From the NCBI GenBank assembly GCA_023415775.1, contig JAEZJM010000019.1, positions 402,929-466,928 on the forward strand: a stretch of DNA of 64,000 nt, in the 5' to 3' direction. Below are positions 23,412 through 31,454 of this stretch, in pieces. The stretch's first letter is position 1; each line of letters starts with the position of its first letter. The stretch is from Bacillota bacterium. Lineage in GTDB: Bacteria; Bacillota; Negativicutes; Sporomusales; UBA7701. The notes under the pieces are model-generated. The model ran no database searches and was not told the DNA's origin. It saw only the letters and a list, made by a program, of their open reading frames with translations. The translations under genes were made by a program, and so were the position numbers.

Positions 23412-24794
23412 ATGGTAACTCTGACAACAGCCCACTGGGTGTTCCTGTTCTGGGTGGTGGTCGTTATCGTCGTTATGGGTATGAGGAAAGACCCGCTCAT
23501 CCCCTGCATCCTGGGGCTGCTTTCCGTCGGCTGGCTGGTCAAGGGCAGCGTCGTCGGCGCCTTCACGACGGTTTTCAACTCGCTGATTGTGGCCGGTAAC
23601 GAGTTTTGGGGCATCATCGTCATCATCTCGCTGATCGTTTCCCTGTCGAAGCTGCTTGCCGAGACGGGGGCCGACTACCTGGTGATGAGCCCGGCCGCCA
23701 GGCTGATGGTCAATGCCGACGTCGCCTTCTGGGTGGTCGGTTTCGCGATGTTGATCGCCTCGTGGTTCTTCTGGCCCTCGCCGGCCACCGCCCTGGTGGG
23801 CGCCATCCTCTTCCCGGTGGCGGTGCGGGCCGGCCTGCCGGCGATCGGTGTGGCGATGGCGATGAATCTCTTTGGCCACGGCATCGGTCTTTCGACCGAC
23901 TACGTCATCCAAGGGGCGCCTACGGTCACCGCCAAGGCGGCCGGCTTCGCGAACCCCGGTCCGGTTATTTCGGCCAGCATCCCGCTCGCCATTACCATGG
24001 GCCTGGTCACGACCATTGCCGCCTACCTTGTCGTCAAGAAGGATATGCGCACCAACGCCGCCGCCCACAAGCTGGAGCGCGAGAAGCTGGCGGCCGCCGA
24101 GCCGTCTCGGCGCGACCTGGACTGGGTGTCGTGGTTCCTGGCGATCGTCACCCCGGCCGCCTTCGCGCTCGATGTGGTCGCGATGCTGACCCTCAACCTG
24201 CGCGGCGGCGACGCCACCGCCCTCCTCGGGGCGACGGCCCTCGTCATTCTGGCGGTCGGCTGCCTGCTGAATTTCGGCTGGGAAGGGCTGGAGAAGATCA
24301 CCGATTACATCCGCGACGGGTTTATGTTCGGCATCAAGATATTCGCCCCGGTCGTCATTATCGGCGGGTTCTTCTTTATGGGCAAGGGCGACCTCGCGAA
24401 GGCGATTTTCGATTTGAAGACAGCCACCGGCTTCCTGGAGGACTTCGGCGTCTATCTGTCGCAGACGGTACCCCTCAACAAGCCGTTCGTCGCCCTGGTG
24501 ACTCTTGGGACGGGCATCATAGTCGGCCTCGACGGCTCGGGCTTCTCGCCTCTGCCGCTGGTGGGCAGCGTGGCCGCGACCTTCGAGAAGGCCATCGCCG
24601 TCGACAAGGCGACGCTGGCCGCTCTCGGCCAGATCGCCGGCGTGTGGACGGGCGGCGGCACCATCATCCCCTGGGGCCTCATCCCGGTGGCCGCCATCAC
24701 TGGCGTCAACCCCATCGAGCTGGCCAGGCGCAACTTCGTGCCGGTGGTGCTGGGGTTCATCGCGACGACGATTGTGGCCATAATTTTGATGTAG
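23412..24794 (+). CDS. Carboxylate/anion permease, first tandem copy
   Basis: A 460-residue membrane protein with about 11-12 hydrophobic helices. It looks like the ion-transporter superfamily of dicarboxylate, citrate and gluconate permeases, but the exact family is uncertain. Marked segments are WFFWPSPATALVGAILFP, GAPTVTAKAAGFANPGP and GLDGSGFSPLPLVGS. The ATG at 23412 follows GAGGAGG. A second gene at 25326 encodes nearly the same protein. The substrate is not known. Confidence 0.6.
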   Translation: MVTLTTAHWVFLFWVVVVIVVMGMRKDPLIPCILGLLSVGWLVKGSVVGAFTTVFNSLIVAGNEFWGIIVIISLIVSLSKLLAETGADYLVMSPAARLMVNADVAFWVVGFAMLIASWFFWPSPATALVGAILFPVAVRAGLPAIGVAMAMNLFGHGIGLSTDYVIQGAPTVTAKAAGFANPGPVISASIPLAITMGLVTTIAAYLVVKKDMRTNAAAHKLEREKLAAAEPSRRDLDWVSWFLAIVTPAAFALDVVAMLTLNLRGGDATALLGATALVILAVGCLLNFGWEGLEKITDYIRDGFMFGIKIFAPVVIIGGFFFMGKGDLAKAIFDLKTATGFLEDFGVYLSQTVPLNKPFVALVTLGTGIIVGLDGSGFSPLPLVGSVAATFEKAIAVDKATLAALGQIAGVWTGGGTIIPWGLIPVAAITGVNPIELARRNFVPVVLGFIATTIVAIILM

Positions 24795-24802
24795 AATTTA
24801 AA

Positions 24803-25090
24803 GGTTGCTGAGAAAGCCCCAGCTGCAAGGTGCACCGGATAAGCAGACACACAACGCTTTAGCGTTGATGTGATCGCTTATACCCGAAAGGGTGCGAGCG
24901 CGCCGCGACGACGGCCCCGGATGGGCCTAGTGCCGAACGCGCCATGGAGGGCATGGCGTTCGGCCGCGTACTCTGGCGTACGCTAGCAAGCGCTCTGAGG
25001 AGCAAGTGCGCAAGTTCTTGGCGCTTCAGCGCCCTAGAACTGCGGCCTGCCCCCTGCGGGTACGCCGCAGATGGGGCTTTATCGGCAACC
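24803..25090 (+). repeat. Enlarged palindromic repeat R5 (288 bp) with accessory hairpins
   Basis: The outer arms GGTTGCTGAGAAAGCCCCAG and the reverse complement of TGGGGCTTTATCGGCAACC pair almost fully. The core is GCGTAC-TCTGGC-GTACGC with TAGCAAGCG. Three inserted modules are visible. The first is ATAAGC...CAACGC-TTTA-GCGTTG...GCTTAT. The second is GCCGAACGCGCCATG and CATGGCGTTCGGC. The third is AGTTCTTGGCGC-TTCA-GCGCCCTAGAACT. It fills most of the 531-base gap between the tandem permease genes. Confidence 0.85.
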
Positions 25091-25092
25091 GT

Positions 25093-25125
25093 AAGGGGCG
25101 GCAGCTCACGCTGCCGCCCCTTTTG
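25093..25125 (+). terminator. Rho-independent terminator after R5
   Basis: AAGGGGCGGCAGC and GCTGCCGCCCCTT form a 13-bp stem followed by TTTG. It would separate transcription of the two permease copies. Confidence 0.8.
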
Positions 25126-25169
25126 TTCGGGAAAAAATACATGGCGCCTGCCGGATGAGTGGCAGGAAT

Positions 25170-25221
25170 ATGACATGAAAATGGCGAATTTTCAAAATAG
25201 CTCATCAATGATGAGGAGCTA
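25170..25221 (+). promoter_or_regulatory. Promoter and palindromic operator of the second permease gene
   Basis: ATGACA (25170-25175), a 17-bp spacer and CAAAAT (25193-25198) form a moderate promoter. The palindrome CTCATCAATGATGAG (25201-25215) begins three bases after the -10 box, and the extended form is ATAGCTCATCA-A-TGATGAGGAGCTAT. The same palindrome sits at 40480 in the same position relative to another promoter. A repressor bound here would cover the transcription start. The rest of the leader, to 25325, shows no other clear feature. Confidence 0.6.
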
Positions 25222-25325
25222 TTGAACCGTAAATAAATTGCGGGAGGTGACGCTGCCGGGATACATGGCAACTGCATAAGGAGAACCCCGAAGTCTGGAC
25301 GAATTTTGAGGAGGAGTTTTAGTAT

Positions 25326-26711
25326 ATGACGGTAACACTGACCGCGGCTCACTGGGTGTTCTTGTTCTGGGTACTGGTTGTCATCGTCGTCATGGGCTTC
25401 CGCAAAGATCCTCTCATCCCCTGCATCCTGGGGTTGCTTTCCGTCGGCTGGCTTGTCAAAGGCGGCATTGTCGGCGCGTTCACCACCGTTTTCAATTCGC
25501 TGATCGTGGCTGGCAACGAGTTTTGGGGAATTATTGTAGTTATTTCGTTGATTGTTGCTTTGTCCAAGCTGCTGGGCGAGACGGGCGCCGATTATCTGGT
25601 GATGAGCCCGGCCGCCAGGTTGATGGTTAACGCCGACGTCGCCTTCTGGGTTGTCGGCTTCGCGATGATGTTCGCGTCCTGGTTCTTCTGGCCCTCGCCG
25701 GCTACCGCCCTGGTGGGCGCCATCCTCTTCCCGGTGGCTGTAAGAGCCGGCCTGCCGGCGATCGGCGCGGCGATGGCGATGAACCTCTTCGGCCACGGTA
25801 TCGCGCTTTCGACCGACTTCGTCATCCAGGGAGCGCCGACGATTACCGCCAAGGCGGCCGGCTTCGCCAATCCCGGCCCGGTGATCTCCGCCAGCGTGCC
25901 CCTCATCATCACCATGGGCCTGGTGACGACGATCACCGCGTTTATCCTGATCAAGCGCGATATGAAGGCCAACGCCGCCGCCCACAAGCTGGAGCGCGAG
26001 GCGATGATGGCCGCCACCGAAACCAAGCGCGATATCGACTGGGTGTCGTGGTTCCTGGCGATTGTTACCCCGGTGGCGTTCGCGCTCGATGTGTTCGCGA
26101 TGCTGACGCTCAACCTGCGCGGCGGCGACGCAACCGCCCTGCTCGGCGCGACCGCCCTCGTCATCCTGGCGGTCGGCTGCCTGCTCAAGTTCGGTATGGA
26201 CGGGCTGGAGAAGATCACCGATTACATCCGCGACGGTTTCATGTTCGGTATCAAGATATTCGCCCCGGTCGTCATTATCGGCGGGTTCTTCTTCATGGGC
26301 AAGGGCGATCTCGCCAAGGCGATCTTCGAGCTGAAGACAGCCACCGGTTTCCTGGAGGACTTCGGTGTGGCCCTTTCCCAGACGGTGCCGCTCAACAAGC
26401 CGTTCGTCGCCCTGGTGACTCTGGCGACGGGTATCATCGTCGGCCTCGACGGCTCGGGCTTCTCGCCCCTGCCGCTGGTGGGCAGCGTGGCCGCGACCTT
26501 CGACAAGGCCATCGCCCTCGATAAGGCGACGCTGGCCGCCCTCGGCCAGATCGCCGGCGTGTGGACAGGCGGCGGCACGATCATCCCCTGGGGTCTCATC
26601 CCGGTGGCCGCCATCACCGGCGTCAATCCCATCGAGCTGGCCCGCCGCAACTTCGTGCCGGTGGTGCTGGGCTTCATCGCCACAACGATTGTGGCCATTA
26701 TCCTCCTGTAA
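25326..26711 (+). CDS. Carboxylate/anion permease, second tandem copy
   Basis: This 461-residue permease is collinear with the copy at 23412 and differs only at scattered positions, for example EREAMMAATETKRDID in place of EREKLAAAEPSRRDLD. It has its own promoter, operator-like palindrome and GAGGAGG ribosome site. Divergence in the leader but not in the body points to a tandem duplication followed by separate regulation. Substrate unknown; the shared operator with the 40.5-kb cluster suggests an amino or carboxylic acid used there. Confidence 0.6.
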   Translation: MTVTLTAAHWVFLFWVLVVIVVMGFRKDPLIPCILGLLSVGWLVKGGIVGAFTTVFNSLIVAGNEFWGIIVVISLIVALSKLLGETGADYLVMSPAARLMVNADVAFWVVGFAMMFASWFFWPSPATALVGAILFPVAVRAGLPAIGAAMAMNLFGHGIALSTDFVIQGAPTITAKAAGFANPGPVISASVPLIITMGLVTTITAFILIKRDMKANAAAHKLEREAMMAATETKRDIDWVSWFLAIVTPVAFALDVFAMLTLNLRGGDATALLGATALVILAVGCLLKFGMDGLEKITDYIRDGFMFGIKIFAPVVIIGGFFFMGKGDLAKAIFELKTATGFLEDFGVALSQTVPLNKPFVALVTLATGIIVGLDGSGFSPLPLVGSVAATFDKAIALDKATLAALGQIAGVWTGGGTIIPWGLIPVAAITGVNPIELARRNFVPVVLGFIATTIVAIILL

Positions 26712-27384
26712 TCCAGGTTACGATCTTACCACGGAAAGAGGGTGGCAACCCGGTTGCCATCCTCTTTATTTCATTTTCGCCGCCGGCGGCGAAGAGGATG
26801 GCGTCGTCATCGACGCGGCTCCCGGGGGAGGCGAACGTCACGCGGCAGCCGCGGCAGCGCAGGCCTTCGGCCAGCGGCGCAAGCAGGGCGGCGAGCGGCG
26901 CGGCGGCGATGATTACGATCTGCCGGCCTGTTGCCGCCGCCAGGGTTTCGTGGCCGGCGAAGGCGTTGCCGGCAAGCGTCGTCTGGACCGCCCGTCCGAG
27001 GAGCGGAGCGGCTGGGCAGGGGTCGAAGGTGAGGAGGTACACCAGGCCGGAAGGGTAGTTTCTGAGGGCCACCGCGCCGATTTCCCGGCCGCCGGGCAGC
27101 GGGAGGCGGATTTTTACCGTCGTGCCGGCCGGCGCCGCCGCCAATTTGTCGTCGCCCCTGATCACCAGCCCGACGCCGCCCGCCAGGGAGTGCGCGGCGA
27201 CGACCGTCCCGGCCGCCGCCCGGCGCTCGTCGTCGTCCCGCCACTGCCAGCGTTCGAGAGCGCACCGCCCCTGCCAGTCGCAGCCGCACACCGCCTCGCC
27301 CCTGAGCTGCGTGCAGTAGGTGCATTCCGCTGTTTCCGCAAGGGAGCACGGGCAGCGTTCCGCGGCGAGTTCTTCGCATTCCAC
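26698..27384 (-). CDS. Cys-rich protein with ferredoxin-reductase-like region
   Basis: The protein has about 228 residues from the GTG at 27384, with GAGG eight bases upstream. The first 45 residues hold a cysteine cluster: ECEELAAERCPC, ECTYCTQLRGE, VCGCDWQGRC. It resembles Clostridial proteins annotated as sulfide or dihydroorotate dehydrogenase-like FAD/NAD-binding. The remainder has reductase-like strands (GTTVKIRLPLPGGREIGAV, RQIVIIAAAPLAALLAPL), but no clear NAD motif. Oddly, the last dozen codons run through the terminator stem and into the permease stop, so the true C-terminus may be shorter or frameshifted. Confidence 0.5.
   Translation of the reverse strand: MECEELAAERCPCSLAETAECTYCTQLRGEAVCGCDWQGRCALERWQWRDDDERRAAAGTVVAAHSLAGGVGLVIRGDDKLAAAPAGTTVKIRLPLPGGREIGAVALRNYPSGLVYLLTFDPCPAAPLLGRAVQTTLAGNAFAGHETLAAATGRQIVIIAAAPLAALLAPLAEGLRCRGCRVTFASPGSRVDDDAILFAAGGENEIKRMATGLPPSFRGKIVTWITGG
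26735..26772. terminator. Terminator between convergent genes
   Basis: AAAGAGGGTGGCAACC and GGTTGCCATCCTCTTT form a 16-bp stem with one mismatch. T-rich and A-rich flanks let it work in both directions. It lies inside the predicted 3' end of the minus-strand gene. Confidence 0.8.
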
Positions 27385-27465
27385 GGTTATCACCTCGCGA
27401 TATCTTTGTGCGCCGATGTCTGTCGGCTATCCATGATATGCGGGCGGCTGCCGGTCGGTGAATTT

Positions 27466-27585
27466 CACATGATGAGAATATCACTGTTTGAAACAAAAAC
27501 TGACAGGAAAACCCGCCAGATCATCGAAAAAATGTTTTCGGACAAGAAGTGCTACATGATGAGATTATATTTCACCATTTGAAAC
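27466..27585. promoter_or_regulatory. Direct-repeat sites in the 325-base gap before the ROK gene
   Basis: ACATGATGAGAATATCAC with GTTTGAAAC (27467-27494) and ACATGATGAGATTATATTTC with ATTTGAAAC (27553-27585) repeat about 86 bases apart. The half-site TGATGAG is also half of the palindrome at 25201 and 40480. The rest of the gap, an AT-rich stretch, holds TATCGG-N8-CCGATA at 27656-27675 just before the ROK ribosome site. No gene is seen in this gap. Confidence 0.45.
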
Positions 27586-27709
27586 GGAGGGCAGCAGGAA
27601 TATCCTCCCTGACAACGAATTTGCAATTAATAGATAAATAACCCAGTTAATAAAGTATCGGTATTTTTGCCGATATTTCCTTGTCCCAGGTGAACGGAGG
27701 AGCGCTTCT

Positions 27710-28975
27710 TTGCCTAATATTGCGGTTAACAGTAAGTGGATTAAGAAACTGAACAGGATGAATGTCCTTAACATCCTCAAACGCCAGGGTTCGGTGTCGC
27801 GCCAGGAGCTGGCCGTAATCACCGGCCTGACAGGCCCGGCGATCACCGGTATCGTCAAGGAGCTTCTCCGGATGGGCTTCGTCAAGGAGACGGGGCTGGG
27901 CCGCTCCCAGGGGGGGCGCAAGCCGGTGCAGTTGGAGCTCAACCCCGAGGCCGGCTATGTTTTCGGCGTCGAGGTTACCCGGCACGAGGTTTCGATGGGC
28001 ATGGCCAACCTCACGGACGATCCCGTGCTGCTGCAGCGGCGGTCCGTCGATATGTCGGCGCCCCGGCCGGGAGTGGATAATTTCATCAAGATGATCACTT
28101 CGGCCGCCCGCATGGTGGAGCGGAAGGGTCAGCTGCTGGCGCTGGGGGTGGCCTTCCCCGGCCTGCTTGACGCGGTGACCGGCACGGTAAAGCGTTCGAT
28201 CAACCTCGGTCCCGACTGGAACGGCTATCCTATCCAGGCGGCGCTGGAAGAGCGTTTGGGGGTCAAGGTTTTCGTCGAGAACAATTCCAACGCGGCGGCG
28301 CTGGCGGAAAGGTGGTTCGGCGACTGCGCCGAATGCCGCGATTTGGTGTACGTCAACTGGGGCGAGGGCATCAGCGCCGGCGTCCTTACCGACGAGCGCA
28401 TCCTCCAGGGCCACCGGGGGTTCGCGGGGGAGATCGGCCATATTGTCATCCAGGAAGGCGGCGCGCTTTGCAACTGCGGCAACCGCGGCTGCCTGGAGAC
28501 GATCTGCGGCATCCCCGCGCTGGAGCGCAAGGTGGCGAGCGAGCTGCCGTTTATCCCCGCCGACGATCCGGTGCGGGAGCGGGCTGCCGCCGGCAGGGTT
28601 TCGATCGAGGATTTCATCGATTGCGCGTCGGTCGAGGGCTCGTACTGCGCCGACCTGATGCGCCAGGTGGCGCGATATCTGGGCTATGCGGTGGCCGATG
28701 TCATCAATATCCTCAATCCCCAGGTGGTTTTCCTCGGCGGACGGATGGCCCGCGCGGCCGCCCTCAGCCTGGATGTGATCGAAGAGACGGTGCGCTCCCA
28801 CGCTTTTCCCGAGGTGGCGGCGGCCACCGAGCTGAGGATTTCGTCGCTCGACGGGAGGGCCGGCTTTGCCGGCGCCTGCGCGCTGGCGCTCAGGGAAACG
28901 ATGGAGTCTTCGGAGTCGGATCTGCTTAAAGGAGGCGAAGATCATCACTTACTTTTACCCCGAAAAACAATTTGA
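27710..28975 (+). CDS. ROK-family transcriptional regulator
   Basis: A 421-residue NagC/XylR-like protein. The N-terminal winged helix (NVLNILKRQGSVSRQELAVITGL) is followed by the ROK sugar-kinase fold with ENNSNAAALAERWFGD, GHRGFAGEIGHIVIQ and the zinc motif CNCGNRGCLE. ROK repressors respond to sugars or sugar phosphates. It starts at a TTG after CGGAGG. Its end overlaps the start of iolB, so it probably controls the sugar-acid genes that follow. Confidence 0.88.
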   Translation: MPNIAVNSKWIKKLNRMNVLNILKRQGSVSRQELAVITGLTGPAITGIVKELLRMGFVKETGLGRSQGGRKPVQLELNPEAGYVFGVEVTRHEVSMGMANLTDDPVLLQRRSVDMSAPRPGVDNFIKMITSAARMVERKGQLLALGVAFPGLLDAVTGTVKRSINLGPDWNGYPIQAALEERLGVKVFVENNSNAAALAERWFGDCAECRDLVYVNWGEGISAGVLTDERILQGHRGFAGEIGHIVIQEGGALCNCGNRGCLETICGIPALERKVASELPFIPADDPVRERAAAGRVSIEDFIDCASVEGSYCADLMRQVARYLGYAVADVINILNPQVVFLGGRMARAAALSLDVIEETVRSHAFPEVAAATELRISSLDGRAGFAGACALALRETMESSESDLLKGGEDHHLLLPRKTI

Positions 28976-29762
28976 TGGCTACCGGGAGGTAGTGCGGCTC
29001 GGCGACGGCCCCGAGTATATCGGCCTCGGCCTGTTGCGGCTCTCCGCCGGCGCTGTTCACACGGCGGCGACCGCCGGTGAGGAGGTTGTGCTGGTGGTTT
29101 TGTCCGGCGTGTGCGATGTCGCGGTCGGTGCGGCCGAGTTTACGACGGTGGGCGGCCGCAGCGACGTTTTCGCCGGGCGGGCCTCGGCGGTGTACGTGCC
29201 GATCAACACGGCGTACAGCGTGACCGCCGCCGGCGACCGGCCCGTGGAGGTGGCTGTGCTGTCGGCTAAGGCCGAGCGCAAGTTTTCACCGTTCGCCGTG
29301 CGTCCGGACGAAGTGGTTGTCGCCCACCGCGGGGCGCTGAACTGGCAGCGGGATGTCCACGATATCGTCACAGGCAACGCCGACGGCCGCGTCGACCGGA
29401 TCATCGTCGGCGAGACGTTCGCTTATCCCGGCCAGTGGTCGAGTTATCCGTCCCATAAGCACGACGTCCACGAGCCGCCGCACGAGGGGCTGTTCGAGGA
29501 GATATACCTGTTCAAGGTCAAGCCGGCGGGCGGGTTCGGCGTGCAGATAATGTACAGCGACGACCTGTCGCTCCGGGAGGCTTTCATGCTCAAGGACGGC
29601 GACGCCGTTTTCCTGCCGAGGGGCTACCATCCGGTGGGCGCGGCCCCGGGCTGCCAGCTGTATTATCTGTGGGTGATGGCCGGCCCCCACGGGCGTAAGC
29701 TTGTGCCGCGGGACGACCCCAACCTGGCCTGGCTGCAGAACGTGCCCCCGATGCTGAAATAG
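28941..29762 (+). CDS. iolB: 5-deoxy-glucuronate isomerase IolB, apparently starting at ATC
   Basis: The protein has 273 residues if read from 28941. The second cupin half holds YPSHKHD, EEIYLFKV and PRGYHPV, matching IolB. IolB converts 5-deoxy-D-glucuronate to 2-deoxy-5-keto-D-gluconate in inositol breakdown; a KduI-like role in uronate breakdown is possible here. The family N-terminus (ITYFYPEKQFDGYREV) begins at ATC ATC, preceded at five bases by a perfect AAAGGAGG. There is no ATG, GTG or TTG in frame between 28866 and this point. The TTG at 28866 would add 25 unrelated residues. Confidence 0.82.
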   Translation: MITYFYPEKQFDGYREVVRLGDGPEYIGLGLLRLSAGAVHTAATAGEEVVLVVLSGVCDVAVGAAEFTTVGGRSDVFAGRASAVYVPINTAYSVTAAGDRPVEVAVLSAKAERKFSPFAVRPDEVVVAHRGALNWQRDVHDIVTGNADGRVDRIIVGETFAYPGQWSSYPSHKHDVHEPPHEGLFEEIYLFKVKPAGGFGVQIMYSDDLSLREAFMLKDGDAVFLPRGYHPVGAAPGCQLYYLWVMAGPHGRKLVPRDDPNLAWLQNVPPMLK

Positions 29763-29777
29763 CCCTTGGGCACAGGG

Positions 29778-29800
29778 CGGAAGCCGCGGAGGCTTCTCCG
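29778..29800 (+). terminator. Weak hairpin after iolB
   Basis: CGGAAGCC and GGCTTCTCCG pair and are followed by TTTAAAT. It may separate iolB from the TRAP operon or only attenuate read-through. Confidence 0.4.
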
Positions 29801-29834
29801 TTTAAATAAAAATATATATCTAGGGAGGGTCATT

Positions 29835-30845
29835 ATGAACAAGAGAACCATCGCGATTCTGGTTGCGGTGCTGTTCGTCCTCACCGGCATTTTCGCCGGC
29901 TGCGGCGGCGGCGACAAGAAACCGGCCCAGCCGGCCCAGCAGCAGCTTGTGCTGAAACTGGGCGAAACCCATCCCCCCGACTACCCCACCACCCTCGGCG
30001 ACAAGAAATTCGCCGAACTCGTAACCGAGCGCACCAAGGGCCGCATCAAGGTCGAAGTTTATCCCTCGTCCCAGCTTGGCGAAGAGAAAGCCGTTATCGA
30101 GCAGGTTCAGCTCGGCGCCGTCGCCTTCACCCGCGTAAGCTCCGCGCCGATGGCCGAGTTCAACAAACCGCTGGGCGTTTTCTCGCTGCCCTACATCTTC
30201 AACAGCAACGATCATATGTGGAAATTCCTCAACGGCCCGGACGGCCAGAAAATGCTCGACGGCCTGGCCGCTTCGAAGTTCATCGGCCTGTGCTACTACG
30301 ATCCCGGCGCCCGCAGCTTCTACTCCACCAAGCCGATCAAATCCCTCGAAGATATGAAGGGCCTCAAGATCCGCGTTCAGCAGAACAAGATCAACATGGA
30401 TCTAATGCAAGCCATCGGCGCCAGCGCCACCCCGATGCCGTACGGCCAGGTGTTCAGTTCGCTGCAGACCGGCGTTATCGACGGCGCCGAGAACAACTTC
30501 CCCAGCTACCTGACCGCCAACCACTACCAGGTGGCCAAGTACTACCTCGTCGACCAGCACCAGATGGTGCCGGAAGTGCTCGTCATGAGCAAGGTCGTCT
30601 GGGATAAGCTCTCCGACGAAGACAAGAAGATCATCAAGCAGGCGGCCGCCGACTCCGTGGCTACCCAGCGCGACCTGTGGACCAAGTTCGAAAAGGAAGC
30701 CGAAGCCAAGGTTAAGGCCGCCGGCTCCACCGTCACCTATGTTAAGGACCTCAAACCCTGGCAGGATGCCGTCAAACCGATGCTCGACAAGTACCGCGCC
30801 GAATACGGCGAAGTGCTTGACGCCATCGCCAAAGCTGCCAAATAG
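29835..30845 (+). CDS. dctP: TRAP transporter solute-binding lipoprotein DctP
   Basis: A 336-residue DctP-type protein starting at the ATG at 29835 (GGGAGGG upstream). The lipobox GIFAGC anchors it outside the membrane. Typical features are LGETHPPDYP, the substrate arginine region KGLKIRVQQNK and SLQTGVIDGAENNFPSY. Being next to uxaB, uxaA and iolB, it probably binds a hexuronate or related sugar acid. The small and large permease genes follow. Confidence 0.92.
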   Translation: MNKRTIAILVAVLFVLTGIFAGCGGGDKKPAQPAQQQLVLKLGETHPPDYPTTLGDKKFAELVTERTKGRIKVEVYPSSQLGEEKAVIEQVQLGAVAFTRVSSAPMAEFNKPLGVFSLPYIFNSNDHMWKFLNGPDGQKMLDGLAASKFIGLCYYDPGARSFYSTKPIKSLEDMKGLKIRVQQNKINMDLMQAIGASATPMPYGQVFSSLQTGVIDGAENNFPSYLTANHYQVAKYYLVDQHQMVPEVLVMSKVVWDKLSDEDKKIIKQAAADSVATQRDLWTKFEKEAEAKVKAAGSTVTYVKDLKPWQDAVKPMLDKYRAEYGEVLDAIAKAAK

Positions 30846-30872
30846 TACTGAATCTTATCCGATGACCGGCTT

Positions 30873-30905
30873 GACTGGCGGCGCTCCACGGGGGGGCCGC
30901 CAGTC
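30873..30905 (+). promoter_or_regulatory. Stem-loop between dctP and dctQ
   Basis: GACTGGCGGC and GCCGCCAGTC form a perfect 10-bp stem without a T-run. Such hairpins after binding-protein genes often stabilise the upstream message, giving more binding protein than permease. Confidence 0.6.
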
Positions 30906-30941
30906 TTGCCAATCGCAAGTAGTACAGGGGGTGACCGACGC

Positions 30942-31454
30942 GTGCAAACGATCAAGCGACTACTTACCGCGACGGACCGGACGCTGGAAAGCTTCGCCGT
31001 CATATGCCTGCTGACGATGATTCTCATCGTTACTATGCAGGTGTTTACCCGAAAACTGTTCAACTTCGTCTTTTTCTGGTCGGAGGAAATCACACTTCTC
31101 CTGCTGGCCTGGTTTTCCTACATGGGTATCGCCATCGGCTTCCGCGAGAAGCTGCATATGAATATGGATATGATCGAGAATTTCGTCTCCAAACGGACTA
31201 TTTATTTCATGGACAAGGTCATCGATATCGCGACCTTCGCTTTTGGCCTTTATCTGATTATCGCCGGCTGGGATTTTACCGTTCTCATGCACGAATCGAC
31301 GCTGCCGGCCACCAAGCTGCCCAACAGCCTGCTGTACGTCGTTATGCCGCTGACCGGCGTCATGACATGCGCTTATTCCGCCCTGCAGTTCTTCGGCAAG
31401 GATACGCGCCGCTACACCGAAGTGGAGGAGGAAATCAAGCAAAATGATGCCTGA
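30942..31454 (+). CDS. dctQ: TRAP transporter small permease DctQ
   Basis: A membrane protein of about 170 residues starting at GTG 30942. Four helices are visible, with the family feature FFWSEEITLLLLAWFSYMG near residue 50 and PNSLLYVVMPLTGV near 130. It pairs with DctM in the sodium-driven transporter. Its 3' end overlaps the dctM start by 11 bases. Confidence 0.9.
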   Translation: MQTIKRLLTATDRTLESFAVICLLTMILIVTMQVFTRKLFNFVFFWSEEITLLLLAWFSYMGIAIGFREKLHMNMDMIENFVSKRTIYFMDKVIDIATFAFGLYLIIAGWDFTVLMHESTLPATKLPNSLLYVVMPLTGVMTCAYSALQFFGKDTRRYTEVEEEIKQNDA

